Of a stretch of 64,000 nt of DNA, positions 1 to 10,670 are shown piece by piece. Source of the stretch: Ryuthela nishihirai (taxonomy: Eukaryota; Arthropoda; Arachnida; Araneae; Heptathelidae); NCBI GenBank assembly GCA_038380435.1, contig JAWZYU010000025.1, positions 27,690,707 to 27,754,706 on the forward strand, in the 5' to 3' direction. The notes under the pieces were generated by a model. It was not told where the DNA came from. It did no database searches and saw only the letters and a program-made list of their open reading frames with translations. The translations under genes were made by a program, and so were the position numbers. The first letter of the stretch is position 1. Every line of letters starts with the position of its first letter.

Positions 1-26
1 TTGAGGGGGTATTTATTTATTAAATA
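1..26 (+). repeat. SINE family B, 3' tail cut by window edge
   Basis: The first bases TTGAGGGGGTATTTATTT match the 3' end of the family B SINE copies at 47127 and 56459. The tRNA-like head lies left of the window. Confidence 0.8.
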
Positions 27-1082
27 GAAAATAAGAAATTGAAAGAATAAGAACAAAAGTAAATTATACTAACAAAAATATAAAGTTAATCTACAAAAGC
101 AAAGACAAAATGCAATAATGAAACAAAAATTATGATGCACAGAAAATTAAACAGAAAATATCATGAAGAGAAGATTAACACAAAGTCCAATCACAAAAAA
201 TACGAAACATAAGCAACATGAAGAAAAGTAATATAAACGAAAAAACAAAACATGGAGCAGCATGAAGAAAGCTAATAAAAATAAACATGAAGAAGCATGA
301 AAAACTCTGAACAAATGAGCCCTTTCCTCCTCCCTTACTTTAAACATTTCCTGAGATTTTCTAACTATTGGTGGTAAACTTTCAATCTCCTAACTTATCA
401 ATGCTTTAAATTATGTACGAGATAGGTCATATCAACCTGTAATTGGCATGGAGTATGTTTACAAAAAAAAAAAGGATAATTATGGTAAATACTCCAGTTT
501 TAAATTTCAAATATTATTCCTCTTCTGCAAAACTCTGAATATAGCTTATGAGAATGGTGAAAATAAAGAGTAGGTAAAAGGTGTCTAGATCATCTGTAAA
601 ACAAGTGATGGTTTATTCTGCCAAATTTCAAACCTCAGCCTTCTGTCACCTCTTTTCCCAGATCCCTCACCCTTCCAATGATTCCCCAGTGACATACCAG
701 AAGAGACTTTATTGAGGAGTACACCCTCTAGCTGCCTCTCAATATTTCAAAATTCTCCAAATTTTAATCATATGTTAGGCAAAAAAATTTGCTTCCAACA
801 CATTTTGGGAAAACAAATTTTGTTTGAACAAAATTCCAGCGAACAAGTTTCTGTTGAACAAATTGCACCAAACCAACATTTACCTCTCTGTTTCAGAGGT
901 CTTTAAAAATTTCTTGGAAATTGTGTGAAATATGCACAAGTTTAATTTTTTTCCTTCCATTACCCTTAACACCTCCCCCCATATATCTGGTCCTGGTTTT
1001 TCACATGTATTTTCCTTAATAAGTTTCCCTTTGTTAATTTTTCTTTCAGCCATCTTAGTTATAACAACTGCACTTATTGATG
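27..1082. other. EcR paralog 1 intron, low-complexity AT-rich
   Basis: Positions 40-300 are strongly A-rich on the + strand with repeated ATGAAGAA-like words. At 770-865 there is a loose degenerate repetition of short AACAAATTTTG-like words. I recognise no exon or element here. It lies upstream of the acceptor at 1598 and is intronic by inference. Confidence 0.5.
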
Positions 1083-1435
1083 ATGGGGGTGGGAGTGGCT
1101 CAGTTGGTAGTGCACCAGGCTTGTAATCTGCAGTGTCCAGATTCGAGTCCCAGCTGGGTAAGCATTGAGATTTATCACCTCGAAACTCCCTGTGCTGCCT
1201 GCCCATGGTCAGTAGGAGACACCGATGGACTTGGAAAGACCACCATCCATCAGATGGAACATTGATGACCCCGTTTGCAGTCATGGAGGCTACCATCTCT
1301 CCCAACAGCTGTTCCAGTGGGTCTTCCCCCCCCCCCCCCCCAACCTTCCTGGAGCCTTTGGGGTCCTTGTGACCTGGCCATTTAATTCAATGTCTGCAAA
1401 AGAAGTGTCGCTCAGAGGTAAAATACCCAAACACT
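1083..1435 (+). repeat. SINE family A (tRNA-derived), diverged copy
   Basis: A tRNA-like head with GGCTCAGTTGGTAG (box A) and GATTCGAGTCCC (box B) is followed by the family core (GATGGACTTGGAAAG, a GGACGTTAA-equivalent, CCATCTSTC) and a tail ending GAGGTAAAATACCC. A run of 16 C at about 1326-1341 has expanded within it. The copy is older than those at 6825 and 21200. It ends about 160 nt before the EcR exon at 1599. Confidence 0.85.
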
Positions 1436-1598
1436 TGTAGTGTGATATAAATATTTCTATCTTGCAATATTGATAGATTTTTTTTTCTCACTCACTCTGA
1501 AAAAAATTCTGCCACTCTTGTTACTTTTTAGAAAGAAAACTTCATAGTATAATATTCCTTTAATTTGGAATTGTAAATAATTCTTTTTTTTACCGTAG

Positions 1599-1821
1599 GC
1601 CTCTTCAGCTGAAATAATGATGTTAAGGACAGCACGAAATTATAATATGGAAATGGACTCTGTAATCTTCAGTAATAATCAACCATACACAAGAGAAAAC
1701 TTTCGCAGTGTCTGTCTGGGAGATTTTGTGGATTGTGTTTTTGAGTTTTGTCGAAATATTCATGCATTAGAGCTTAATAGTGAAGAATATGCTATACTAA
1801 CAGCAATCATAACTTTTTCTG
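1599..1821 (+). CDS. EcR: EcR paralog 1 ligand-domain exon (helices 5-8 region)
   Basis: The exon follows a T-rich tract and the acceptor ending CCGTAG and stops at the donor G|GTAAGT. It starts in phase 0 with ASSAEIMMLRTAR and ends with ITAF-like sequence read as TAIITFS plus one base. Length is 223 nt, exactly that of the equivalent exon of paralog 2. About 44 of 74 residues match that copy. The Arg of MMLR, a ligand contact in known EcR structures, is kept. FANN is changed to FSNN and ENYR to ENFR. Confidence 0.92.
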
Positions 1822-4800
1822 GTAAGTTCTTTATTGCCAGTTAAGTACTTTAACCATAATGAGAGCTTGTAAACCAAAATATTAAGCTCACTGGACAAAA
1901 AAATTAGTCACCCCTGGCTGAATGTCACCTAATAGCACATAATGCCTCCATGCGACCGAAGAACAGCTGAAATCCTGTCTGGCATGGATGCCACCAGTGT
2001 GAGAATGTTAGTGCACATCAATATTCATCCGCTCTTCCAGCAGCAAATGCTGCAGTTTGGCCAGATGGCCATGACGGTGCTTCACTTGTTGCAGCAAATA
2101 TTGCAGTTTGGCCAGATGGCTGTAATGGTGCTTCACTTGTTGCCGCAAATAGTCCCGCAGTTTTCTATGGGATTCAAATCTGGGGATTTGGCTGGCCAGT
2201 CGTGAAGTTTGAAGGCTTTAAAATGCTCTTCGTGCCAATCTGATACACTTCGAGCCCTGTGCACACGAAATTGTCGTCTTGGAAGACTGGTATACTTCTG
2301 GTGTTCAATGTGGAGATGCTGCACAAAAGGCAATGTGGTCATCCAGTAGCTCCATGTAGCCCTTCTGGTTCAAGTGTGACGTCACCACAACCAGAGGACC
2401 CATTTTCTCGTATGTGAAACACCCCAGAACATCACACTGTGGCAGTCCCTTTTGGTGAGCACAGTCTTTCTGCTGCAGTTCTGGTGACGATTAGCAGTGG
2501 ACTGTGATGTACGCCACTTCTGGAAGACACTTTGGACAGTACATTTCCATACACCTGCAAAGGTAGCAACTTGTACACTATGCCCTTTGTCTTGGCCAAA
2601 CACACCTTTTTGCCACTCATTCACATCTTTGGCACGACCCATGTTTCACGGAGTGACTAACATACATGTGGCACACAACCACTTGTCACTGTATGAACCC
2701 CATAGCGCCGGCACAGCTATTTGTAGGATGTGTTTATTACTGGTGCGCCCTCTGTTCTGTCGAACAAACGTAACCCACTTACGGTGGGAGATGAGTAATT
2801 TTTTGTTCGGTGAGCTTATTTGGCAACTATTTGACATTGCATGAATTTGTTAGTTTCAAAAGTGAGTTGAAAAAAGACTGTATAATAAATATTATGCTGT
2901 TTTCAGATTTTAGGCAGGTTGAGAGTTTATATGCTATTTGTCACAGTAAAGAAAAACAATTATTTCTGACTAGCTTTTTAATTCCAATAACTATTGGATT
3001 CTTTGTTTACAGAACCATTCCTAAATTAAAAATACACTACAGAAATAAAAAACGCACACTTGCAAGAAGTTATGCAAATGTGACGAAATTTAGGGAGGCG
3101 GTAGTATATGGAAAGAATTAGGTTTGCAAGATGATAGAAATGATTGGACAGGCACCAGCTGATGTCACAGGTGCAGAGCAGTCAAACACAGATACATGCA
3201 ACAAAAGCTCCCTGGTTGACAGTATGTTGTGGAAATTGTTCTAAACCACTAAAGATGCTCTTACGCAGATGTTGACAGCCATTCCAACAGTTAACAGATT
3301 TTCAGCATGGAAGAATCATCGACCTTAGAGAAGCTGGTTTGTCATACATACAAAGATGTGGCCAACCTTGTTGACTGCAATCCCTGCACCATTGTACACA
3401 TATGGCACCAGTGGGTTCAAGAAGGATCCAACATATGACCACGGGGCTAAAGGACTACCATTTGCGACATATGGCGTGACAGATTCGTGACTATACACAA
3501 CTGCAAAGGGACTGGAAACAGTAACACATTGAATACATACCATGCAGATGGTAAACAACAGGCTTTTACAGTTTTCATTGAGAGCCTATCATTCAGCATG
3601 CCGTTTGCCCCTCACACATGCCCACATGTCCAGTGGTGTCGCCTCAGACAGAACTGGAACGAACAAGAGTGGAGTACCGTGGTGTTTAGTGGCGAATCTC
3701 ATTCTTGTCTTGATCAGCACGACTGTAGATGTTTGCTGTCATCCAGGCGAAAGGAATGCCACCCAGTGTGTGCGACATTGTCACACAGCTCCAGCAGCAT
3801 GTGTGAGGTGCCATTAGTCGGACATCTCAGTTAGAACTAGTCTTATAAGAAGATCTCTAACTGCCCAATGATATGTTACCAACATTTTGCAGTCGGTGGC
3901 TGTTCCACCGGCTGCAAAATTTGGAACAGCAGAATGGAACCTTTTACCAGCAAGATAATGCCCGTCCCCACACAGCCTGCATTAGTCTGCAGTATCTACA
4001 CGAGCAAAACATTCAGGTACTGCCATGACCAGCATGCTCACTGGACCTTTCACCTATTGAACAAGTCTGGGACATGATGGGCCAACAGCTCCAACAACAC
4101 CCAAGAAGTTCACCAACCACTGTCGCTGAAATGGAACAGCAACTTTGTGCTATATGGTGTTCTATCCCTCAGGAGGACATTATAGACTGTACGATAGCCA
4201 TCCCTGCCATGTTCATGAATGCATTACTGCGCTTGGCAGTTCAACATCATACTAATTATACCACTTTACCAGATAGTTGAAGTGGTAATTTTCCATATTT
4301 TCATTTGATAATGTAATCAATTGCCCATCTCGGTGTATGCTAACAGCTGCCTGCATTTCAATAATGTGGCATTAATTCTTCCAGGTGTTGCAATTTTTTT
4401 TACTGTAGTGTAATTAATAAAATTATTGAAACCGGTGGAAAAAAAAAAAAACACCAGTAGTGTTCTTAGTTATCATTAATAATGTGGCATTAATTCTTCC
4501 AGGTGTTGCAATTTTTTTTACTGTAGTGTAATTAATAAAATTATTGAAACCGGTGGAAAAAAAAAACCAGTAGTGTTCTTAGTTATCATTTAATGTAGGT
4601 AATACTCTGAATATTGGAAGCCGATATCTTTTTTTCACTTTTCAAACTGTGATAACCTAAAAATAGTTCTTTAGTACAAGATTGTAAATTATCTGTTTTT
4701 TGATTAAATTATGGAAATTTATTTTTTATCTTGGATAATTTTTATTCTGCATCCATAAATAATTCTTAAGAAACCATGGACTACAGAGGTCCAACCAGAC

Positions 4801-7800
4801 TCTGTAATTTCAAGGTTTTTAACCACTATTGTGCTGTCGAGTTAAGCTGATATCAATTGGGTACAGAGGGAAAATTGTCTCTAGTTGGGTGGGATCTGAA
4901 CCCACAACCTCCTGATGACATGTCAGGTGCTCTGTCTGCTGATCAATCTCTCCTCTGTTGTAGATGTTAAGCATCAGGCCATAGATAAGTCACAGTCAGC
5001 TGCCTTGACTGCTATTGCAGGCTCCATTCACAGAGCACTCATGAGAGTATATGACCAGCCACATTCTCAGCGCTTATGACCAGCCACATCACCTTGGTAA
5101 CTTTGGCTTCTTTTTATTTTCATTTAGAGCAGATCTCACTTACAGGCACACAGGACTGTTCGTATGAATTATTAGTAACCTTCAGATACATTTTTAATTC
5201 ACGGCACTGTTCAAGATTCAGAGCATCTGACATGTCATCAGGAGGTCATAGTTTTTTAAATGGGTGGCTCTTACATGTTGCAAGTAATTCATTTGTTTTG
5301 CTTGCTAATCCAAGATCAAACCAGAGAGTGCAATTTTAATCACTTATATAATAGAGGCAGGGGTGGCTCAGTCGGTAGTGCGCAGGCTCGTAAACTGTAG
5401 TTCCCAGGTTTGAGTCCCAACTGGGTCAGTGTCGAAATTTATCACCGCAAAACTCCCTGCCCACTGTTAGTAGGGGACACCGATGGGCTTGGAAAGGCCA
5501 CCGTCCGTCGGATGGGATGTTAAGCCCTGGCCCTGTGTGCGGGAGAGCCATACTCTGTGCACATTAAAGAACACTAGATGGCCTTGATGGGAGGCTATCT
5601 GTCTCCCAACAGCTGTTCCAGTGGGTTCCCTCCCCCAACCTTCTCTGAGCCTTCGGGGTCCTTTTGACCTGGCCATTTAGCCCATGGTGTGCAAAAAAGT
5701 GCCGCTCAGAGGTAAAACAACCCAAACAACTTATATAATATTTTCAATTTGGGGAATGTTCCTAATTTCTTGAGTATATATACACACACACACAGTCATA
5801 TCAGAATAATATGACCACCCACAGAATCACAGTGTATCTGCCCAGGTGCGTCACATAGTGCACATGACAAGGTCAACCACATGGAGATATAAGTGGCCAG
5901 CCAGGGACATATGAGCCATAGTGCATAACGAGAGCACAATGGGCAGAGCTATTGATTTGACGGACGTTCATAAAGGAATGATCATTGGCTACCATGCTAA
6001 GGATGGAAGCATCTTGGAAACAGCAGACTTCGTGGGCTGTTTGCAAGGTGCTAGTAAGGGTGTACCAAGAATGGACCGCTGGTACAGCAAGTACCTCCAG
6101 ATATCATAACTATGGATTCCCAAAGGCCTCAAAGGCATAATGAAGAGTATATATGCAAAATATAATTTAACAGTATTTTTAATGACATAAGAGAGAAATG
6201 GAAGAATGAATAAATAAAGAAGTCTTTGAAGTTGAAGTTGTTAAAATTTAAGTCAACCTTGGATGGCTTTGAATTCTTTGTCATCAGAAGGTTGTCATTT
6301 TTTGGCAGAAGGTTCGAATGATGGAGGTAGTTTTTGAACAATGCATAGAGATTAAAATCTTGTCAAAATGTTGCCATCAATAGGCACATGTTTACAGTTC
6401 AGTCTTTTACCATATTAGTTGGGTTGTTTTACCTCTGAGCTGCACTTTTTGCACACAATGGGCTAAATGGCCAGGCCATAAAGATCTCAGGGGCTCAGAA
6501 GGTTGGAAGAGGGGACCCACTGAACAGCTGTTAGGAGACAGGCTGGTAGCCTCCTGTCAAGACCATTCAGAGTGTTCTTTAACATGCACATGGTATAACT
6601 CTCCTGCACACGGGACCACTGCTTAACATCCCATCTAAAGGACAGCAGCCTTTCCAAGCCCATCGGTGTCCTCTACTGACTGAGGGCAGGGTGAGGAATT
6701 TTGTGGAGATAAATCTCAATGCTGGTTCAGCTGGGACTTGAACTTGGTAACTGCAGATTACAGGCCTGGCACGCTACCGACTGAGCCCACCCCACTCTAT
6801 ATTCTATATTGAATGCCTTTTCAGTAGGGGCGGGGTGGCTCAGTCGGTAGCGCGCCAGGCTCGTAATCTGTAGTTCCCAGGTTCGAGCCCCAGCTGGGTC
6901 AGCGTTGAGATTTATCTCCGCAAAATTCTCCACCCTGCCCACGGTCAGTAGGGGACACCGATGGGCTTGAAAAGGCCGCCGTCCGTCGGATGGGACGTTA
7001 AGCCGTGGCCCCGTGTGCGGGAGAGTCATACCCTGCGCACGTTAAAGAACACGCTGGATGGCCTTGACGGGAGGCTACCATCTGTCTCCCAACAGCTGTT
7101 CCAGTGGGTCCCCTCCCCCAACCTTCTCTGAGCCTTCGGGGTCCATGTGACCTGGCCATTTAGCCCATGGTGTGCAAAAAAGTGCCGCTCAGAGGTAAAA
7201 CAACCCAACCCAACCCAAAGCCTTTTCAGACTTCAATAAAATGTTAGCACACACTTGGTTTACCACCTTAGCTGTTATTGGAGCACTTAATGCTACATCT
7301 CGGTGAATTTCTCTCTCAAATCTTGATTGCACAGATGCTAGGTTTTATTTTGACCATATTTACACACCACATGGAGACCAACACACAATCTCTGTCCATC
7401 ACAGCAAGTTTTTCATCCAGCTTTAGAACAGATCTCTATTCCTTTGGTTGAGCACCAGATGAAGGAATTGGCTTACATTAAGGGGGCATGATGTCCAAAA
7501 AATATTTATCTTTAAACAACTTAGGAAACAGCAGCTTTACGTCTCTAATCTCATGCTTACTCTGAGGCTATTGAGTGGAACGGCAAGCTCTACTTAAATT
7601 AACATTTCTCTCTCTCTCTTTTTTTGGCCAAGTGCATAAAGTTTTATTTGCATTAAGTTAAATGTGCTTATGATACAACTCCACTGTAAAGCTATAATTT
7701 TAAAATTATACAGATAGTTTTTTTTAAAGCCAGCAGGTAATATAAGATTATTCTATAATATTCTTACATAATCTAGATTTTTTTTATATTTCACTTTTTT

Positions 7801-9855
7801 GTAAAAGAAGCAAATAATACTCAGATACAGAACTGCAAAGCAAGATTTCCACAAACTCTGAAAGTGGTGTGAAAATGAGAATTATGGACTGTTACTAAAG
7901 GTGGTGCTCAAGCAATGGTATTGAGTCATCCATCTGTTTTGCTTAATTATTCTGTGGGTCTTTATAGCTATATCATAGGGAAGATCTGTAAGAAAGATCA
8001 GTCTTCAGCAGAAAGACACAAGAATGCATCCACAACTTATCCTAGACTTGAACTCACGATCCTTTGATCGGAGTAGCCATGCACATTAACCACTCAGCCG
8101 TTATATGTTAACATATCAAATAATAACATGAAAGAATGATTAATTATAATATGATTCACTTAAAAGATTAATACTAATAGATTTTTTTTTACCAATTTTA
8201 ACCAATAGATCTTCCATTACAGAAGGCATTCAGAAGTTCGTGACACATCTGTAGATTTTTCATTTTCACACCACTTTCAGGGTTTGTGGAAATCTTGCAC
8301 TAATTCCTTCAAAGTTAATGAGCTACAGCTTGTTCGAAAGCTTGTCTAAACTTATCATTACCTGTTAATAACAAAGGCTGTATCATCATTTTTCTCTTCT
8401 CTGGTGGTATGTGAAGTTTGGTCTGTGAAATCTGTGCTTTGCTGCTATGGAGACAACTAAAGACTGGGAAAGATTTTACATTTTCATAAGAATGCAGCTT
8501 GGGGATGATGTGAAAAAAATTCATGCCAATATATCACAAGTATATGGGGATCATGTCTATTCATGTGTCACTGTTATAGGATGGATGAACAAATTCAGAG
8601 AAGAATGGCAGAGCTTCAAAGACTCCCTTGTGCAGGAAGACTGAAGGAGGCCATGAATGAGAGAACTATTGCTGCTGTTCATGAACTCGTTAAGGAAAAC
8701 CCATACATCACCTTTCAGGTAATAAGTTTAATGTCAATTTCTTGATTGGCAGTGTGGAAACACATTCAATCAACATTTAAAAATCCAGATCTGTACTAAT
8801 TGGGTATATCACAAACTGAAAGAACAGCAAAAAAAAGGGCTAGAGTCAACTCAAGCAAGGAGAAGCTGAAATATTTGAACCTAGTGGTCCTAAACATTTA
8901 ACAGACATTTTAACAGATTATGAGATGTGGTTTTATTGCTAGGCAGCTTCCACAAAGATTGGCAATTATGATTGGGTCGTGAAAAATGAACCACATCCCC
9001 GAAACCTACGACAAGACTTTTGCTTCAAGGAAAAGGATGTTCACAATTTTTTTCAATTCCCTTAGAGTGGTAGCTGTGAACACCCTATCTGAAGAAATGA
9101 CTATAAATAGCCAAAATGAAATGGCCATGGAAATTCCCAAAATGGTTAAGGAGATGAAGGAGCAGCATCCAACAGGCATGTCAAGGGTTCTCCTTAATGA
9201 CAATGCCAGTGCTCAAAAACCTGGTGAGTGTTGGCCTATCTGGAGCAGGGGAAAAACAGCTACCACATCCTGCATATTTGCCTGATCTTGCACCATACAA
9301 TTTTTGGTTGTTTCCAAAAATTAAAAGGGAATGTACTGGGAAGCCTTTTTCAAGGGTGCAAGTCCTTGCAAAATGCATTCATTCAGAGTTGTGGAGTATT
9401 CCCCAATAGGAGTACAATCAAGTGTTTCAGAATTGGCTTAGATGTCTGCAACTTTATATAGAATGCTGGAGGGGAGTACTTTGAAGGACAGTAAAAGCTT
9501 TGTTGAGGTAAGTGCAAGTGGTTTTTGTCCTGCAGAAGCATGTGAAGAACTTTTTGAATGATCCTTGTATAATTAGAGTACAATTTATGAAATTTACATT
9601 TGTCTTTATTTCATAGAACGGCCAGAACTGATAGAGTTAAAGAAGGTTGAGAAAATTCAGGAAACTTATATTGCAATTCTTCAAGCATACATAAATGACC
9701 ACCGACCACCAGGCCAAAACATTTTTGCCAGGATACTCTCTATACTGACAGAACTGCGCACTCTTGGTAACATGAACTCTGAGCACTGCTTCTCCCTTAA
9801 ATTCCATTATGGTCAAAAATTTACTTGCCTGCTGGAGGAACTTTGGGATCTTTAA
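1599..9855 (+). CDS. EcR: Ecdysone receptor paralog 1, 3' part of gene (last two coding exons)
   Basis: EcR is the nuclear receptor that binds 20-hydroxyecdysone as a heterodimer with RXR/USP and controls moulting genes. Two exons, 1599-1821 and 9617-9855, join in phase 1 and give 153 residues plus stop: helix 5 to helix 12 of the ligand-binding domain. The exons carry [35 protein letters not shown] and a final LLEELWDL, the AF-2 helix. Both splice acceptors and the donor are canonical and the frame is open. Earlier exons lie left of position 1. By hand alignment 96 of 153 residues match paralog 2 on the opposite strand at 42-53 kb, with identical splice phases. Odd points: the usual pocket Ala and Tyr are Ser and Phe, and the loop before helix 12 lacks the usual KLPxF motif. 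It is probably a functional diverged paralog; an early pseudogene is possible but no disabling change is visible. Confidence 0.9.
1883..2818 (-). mobile_element. Tc1-like DNA transposon, internally deleted
   Basis: Inverted termini TTAAGCTCACTGGACAAA (left) and TTTGTTCGGTGAGCTTA (right) flank minus-strand transposase pieces: MGRAKDVNEWQKGVFG (start of the helix-turn-helix domain) and WPAKSPDLNPIEN (the DDE-domain motif before the last acidic residue). Frames are broken and a central part containing the first catalytic Asp region is missing compared with the copy at 23.5 kb. A 51-bp unit is tandemly duplicated at 2040-2141. Dead copy of the same family as 23496-24680. Confidence 0.85.
2819..3124. 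other. EcR paralog 1 intron, no recognised feature
   Basis: Between two transposon remnants. A chance open frame covers most of it, without family resemblance. Confidence 0.4.
3125..4420 (+). mobile_element. Tc1-like DNA transposon remnant (second family)
   Basis: Pieces in shifting frames recall a Tc1 transposase: GRIIDLREAGLSYIQR (DNA-binding helices), EWSTVVFSGESHSCLDQHD (first catalytic Asp region, changed to Gly-Glu), YLHEQNIQVL, LDLSPIEQVWDMMGQQ (last acidic residue region) and a C-terminal helix to 4250. Several frameshifts and stops make it non-functional. Termini are not clear; the right end is followed by a duplicated 118-bp unit. Confidence 0.7.
4360..4592. repeat. Tandem duplication, two copies of about 118 bp
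   Basis: The segment starting AATAATGTGGCATTAATTC at 4360 recurs at 4478 with near identity, differing in an A-run after CCGGTGGA and at the end. The unit includes the right flank of the Tc1-like remnant. Confidence 0.9.
4793..4962 (-). repeat. tRNA-derived SINE-like element (third type)
   Basis: On the minus strand, GATCAGCAGACAGAGCACC (box A-like), CATCAGGAGG and GTTCAGATCCCACC (box B-like) give a tRNA-shaped head followed by a non-tRNA body to about 4793. It has no CCA-compatible acceptor stem, so it is a retroposon rather than a tRNA gene. A short related word GACATGTCATCAGGAGG recurs at 5231. Confidence 0.5.
5354..5728 (+). repeat. SINE family A, full length, 12-bp target duplication
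   Basis: Box A GGCTCAGTCGGTAG and box B GGTTTGAGTCCC head, the family core, and the tail GAGGTAAAACAACCC. Target duplication ACTTATATAATA at 5342-5353 and 5729-5740 marks the retroposition boundaries. Confidence 0.93.
5815..6120 (+). mobile_element. Tc1-like transposon, N-terminal fragment
   Basis: The reading MGRAIDLTDVHKGMIIGYHA, then SILETADFVGC, matches the first helix-turn-helix of Tc1-like transposases (compare MGETADLSEFNTGQIV at 25574). The catalytic domain is absent; only the left end is kept. Confidence 0.6.
6418..6798 (-). repeat. SINE family A, diverged
   Basis: The mirrored family order is seen: GTTGGGTTGTTTTACCTCTG (tail), core, then a degenerate head ending near GACTGAGCCCACCCC. 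It lies head to head with the younger copy starting at 6825. Confidence 0.85.
6825..7219 (+). repeat. SINE family A, young full-length copy
   Basis: Near-consensus head (GGCTCAGTCGGTAGCGCGCC, GGTTCGAGCCCC), full core and a tail of CAACC repeats. Target duplication GCCTTTTCAG at 6815-6824 and 7220-7229. Confidence 0.95.
7230..7835. other. EcR paralog 1 intron, no recognised feature
   Basis: AT-rich sequence with a CT-rich run near 7605. No exon, repeat family or conserved motif recognised. Confidence 0.4.
7836..8303. mobile_element. MITE-like element with about 45-bp inverted ends
   Basis: AAGCAAGATTTCCACAAACT then CTGAAAGTGGTGTGAAAATG at the left end is mirrored by CATTTTCACACCACTTTCAG and TTGTGGAAATCTTG at 8265-8300. 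Inside, 8038-8100 read on the minus strand has a tRNA-like box B, so a SINE piece may be embedded. No coding capacity. Confidence 0.6.
8400..9470 (+). mobile_element. Mariner-like DNA transposon, degenerate
   Basis: Open pieces resemble mariner transposase: FIRMQLGDDVKKIHANISQV and VIGWMNKFREEWQSF (N-terminal helix-turn-helix pair), LLNDNASAQKPG (second catalytic Asp motif) and LPDLAPYNFWLFPKIK (motif around the third acidic residue). Frame shifts separate them, and the first catalytic block at 8900-9000 is poorly kept. It ends about 150 nt before the EcR terminal exon. Confidence 0.8.
9617..9855 (+). CDS. EcR: EcR paralog 1 terminal coding exon (helices 9-12, stop)
   Basis: The acceptor TTTCATAG precedes AA, which completes a Glu codon with the last base of the previous exon, giving ERPELIELKKVEKIQE. 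The exon carries [19 protein letters not shown] and ends LLEELWDL then TAA at 9853-9855. About 51 of 78 residues match paralog 2. The stretch FHYGQKFTC replaces the VQNKKLPAF of paralog 2, and the protein ends two residues after WD. Confidence 0.93.
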
Positions 9856-10588
9856 TAGTGTTTTGGCCTTAAAAGGAAGCAAACATTTTGTGCACGTACA
9901 GGTAAGATTTACATTGCATTCACTAAATACTAAAATGTGATTCTGTGTGCCCTATAATGGGGGGAAGGGAACATTTTGCACCTCCAGCAATAAGTAAAAT
10001 GAATCTGATGTGCTAAATAAGGCAGTCTAGTGATTCAATACTACAGTGATTTTTATCATTACAGATGGGAGTAGCCAAATGTTTCCCTGTTAGTTGCCTA
10101 TTAAGCTGAATAATTTTGTATAGTGTATGTTGAATGCACTCTGTCAGTGATGGTTACTATATAATGATCTGTTAGTAATGCTTACTATATAATTATGATC
10201 TGTCAGTAATGCTTACTGTTTCCAAGTTTCTGCATTTGGCAGCACTTCAAATATGCTTTGTTACTAGAATGAATAATGCAGAAACCTTTTTCTTGTCACA
10301 GAGAAAATGGAATTATATACTGTGATTTTGGTACAGGCAACTTATACTTAACCTTTATACAGTGCTGCCAACAACAGGGCAAAGGATCAATTGCACGGGA
10401 TACTACAAAATGGTGTTAACATACGAAACGTGTTATGCATACATATATTATACAGTAATGAACTAAAAAGTGCAGCACCCTAGCAAATGTTTACAAATCT
10501 GTAAAAATATGTACTGAATTTGTATGACTGTGATAAGTAACTAAATGTGCTGACAATATATTATCCTAAAAAAATTAGACTTTACATA
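9856..10588. other. Sequence after EcR paralog 1 stop, likely 3' UTR at start
   Basis: No repeat family recognised. At 10150-10215 a short unit (TTACTATATAATGATCTG-like, then AGTAATGCTTACT) is imperfectly repeated. The first canonical AATAAA I could see in sense lies much further on (about 11725), so the true polyadenylation site is not assigned. Confidence 0.4.
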
Positions 10589-10670
10589 TACTGCTCACGA
10601 AAATTAGGGGATATTTCAAAATGAATAATTCAAAATGATGAAATATCCCCTAATTTTTGTGAGCAGTATA
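10589..10670. mobile_element. 82-bp palindromic MITE with TA flanks
   Basis: TACTGCTCACGAAAATTAGG, then GGATATTTCA, is mirrored by TGAAATATCC and CCTAATTTTTGTGAGCAGTA, with about 20 bp between arms. TA at both ends fits a Tc1/mariner-mobilised miniature element. It may be the closest annotatable feature downstream of EcR paralog 1. Confidence 0.8.

Noticed and set aside
2810..3121. 103-residue open frame on the + strand
   Set aside because: Low-complexity AT-rich translation with no family resemblance and no splice context in the EcR gene.
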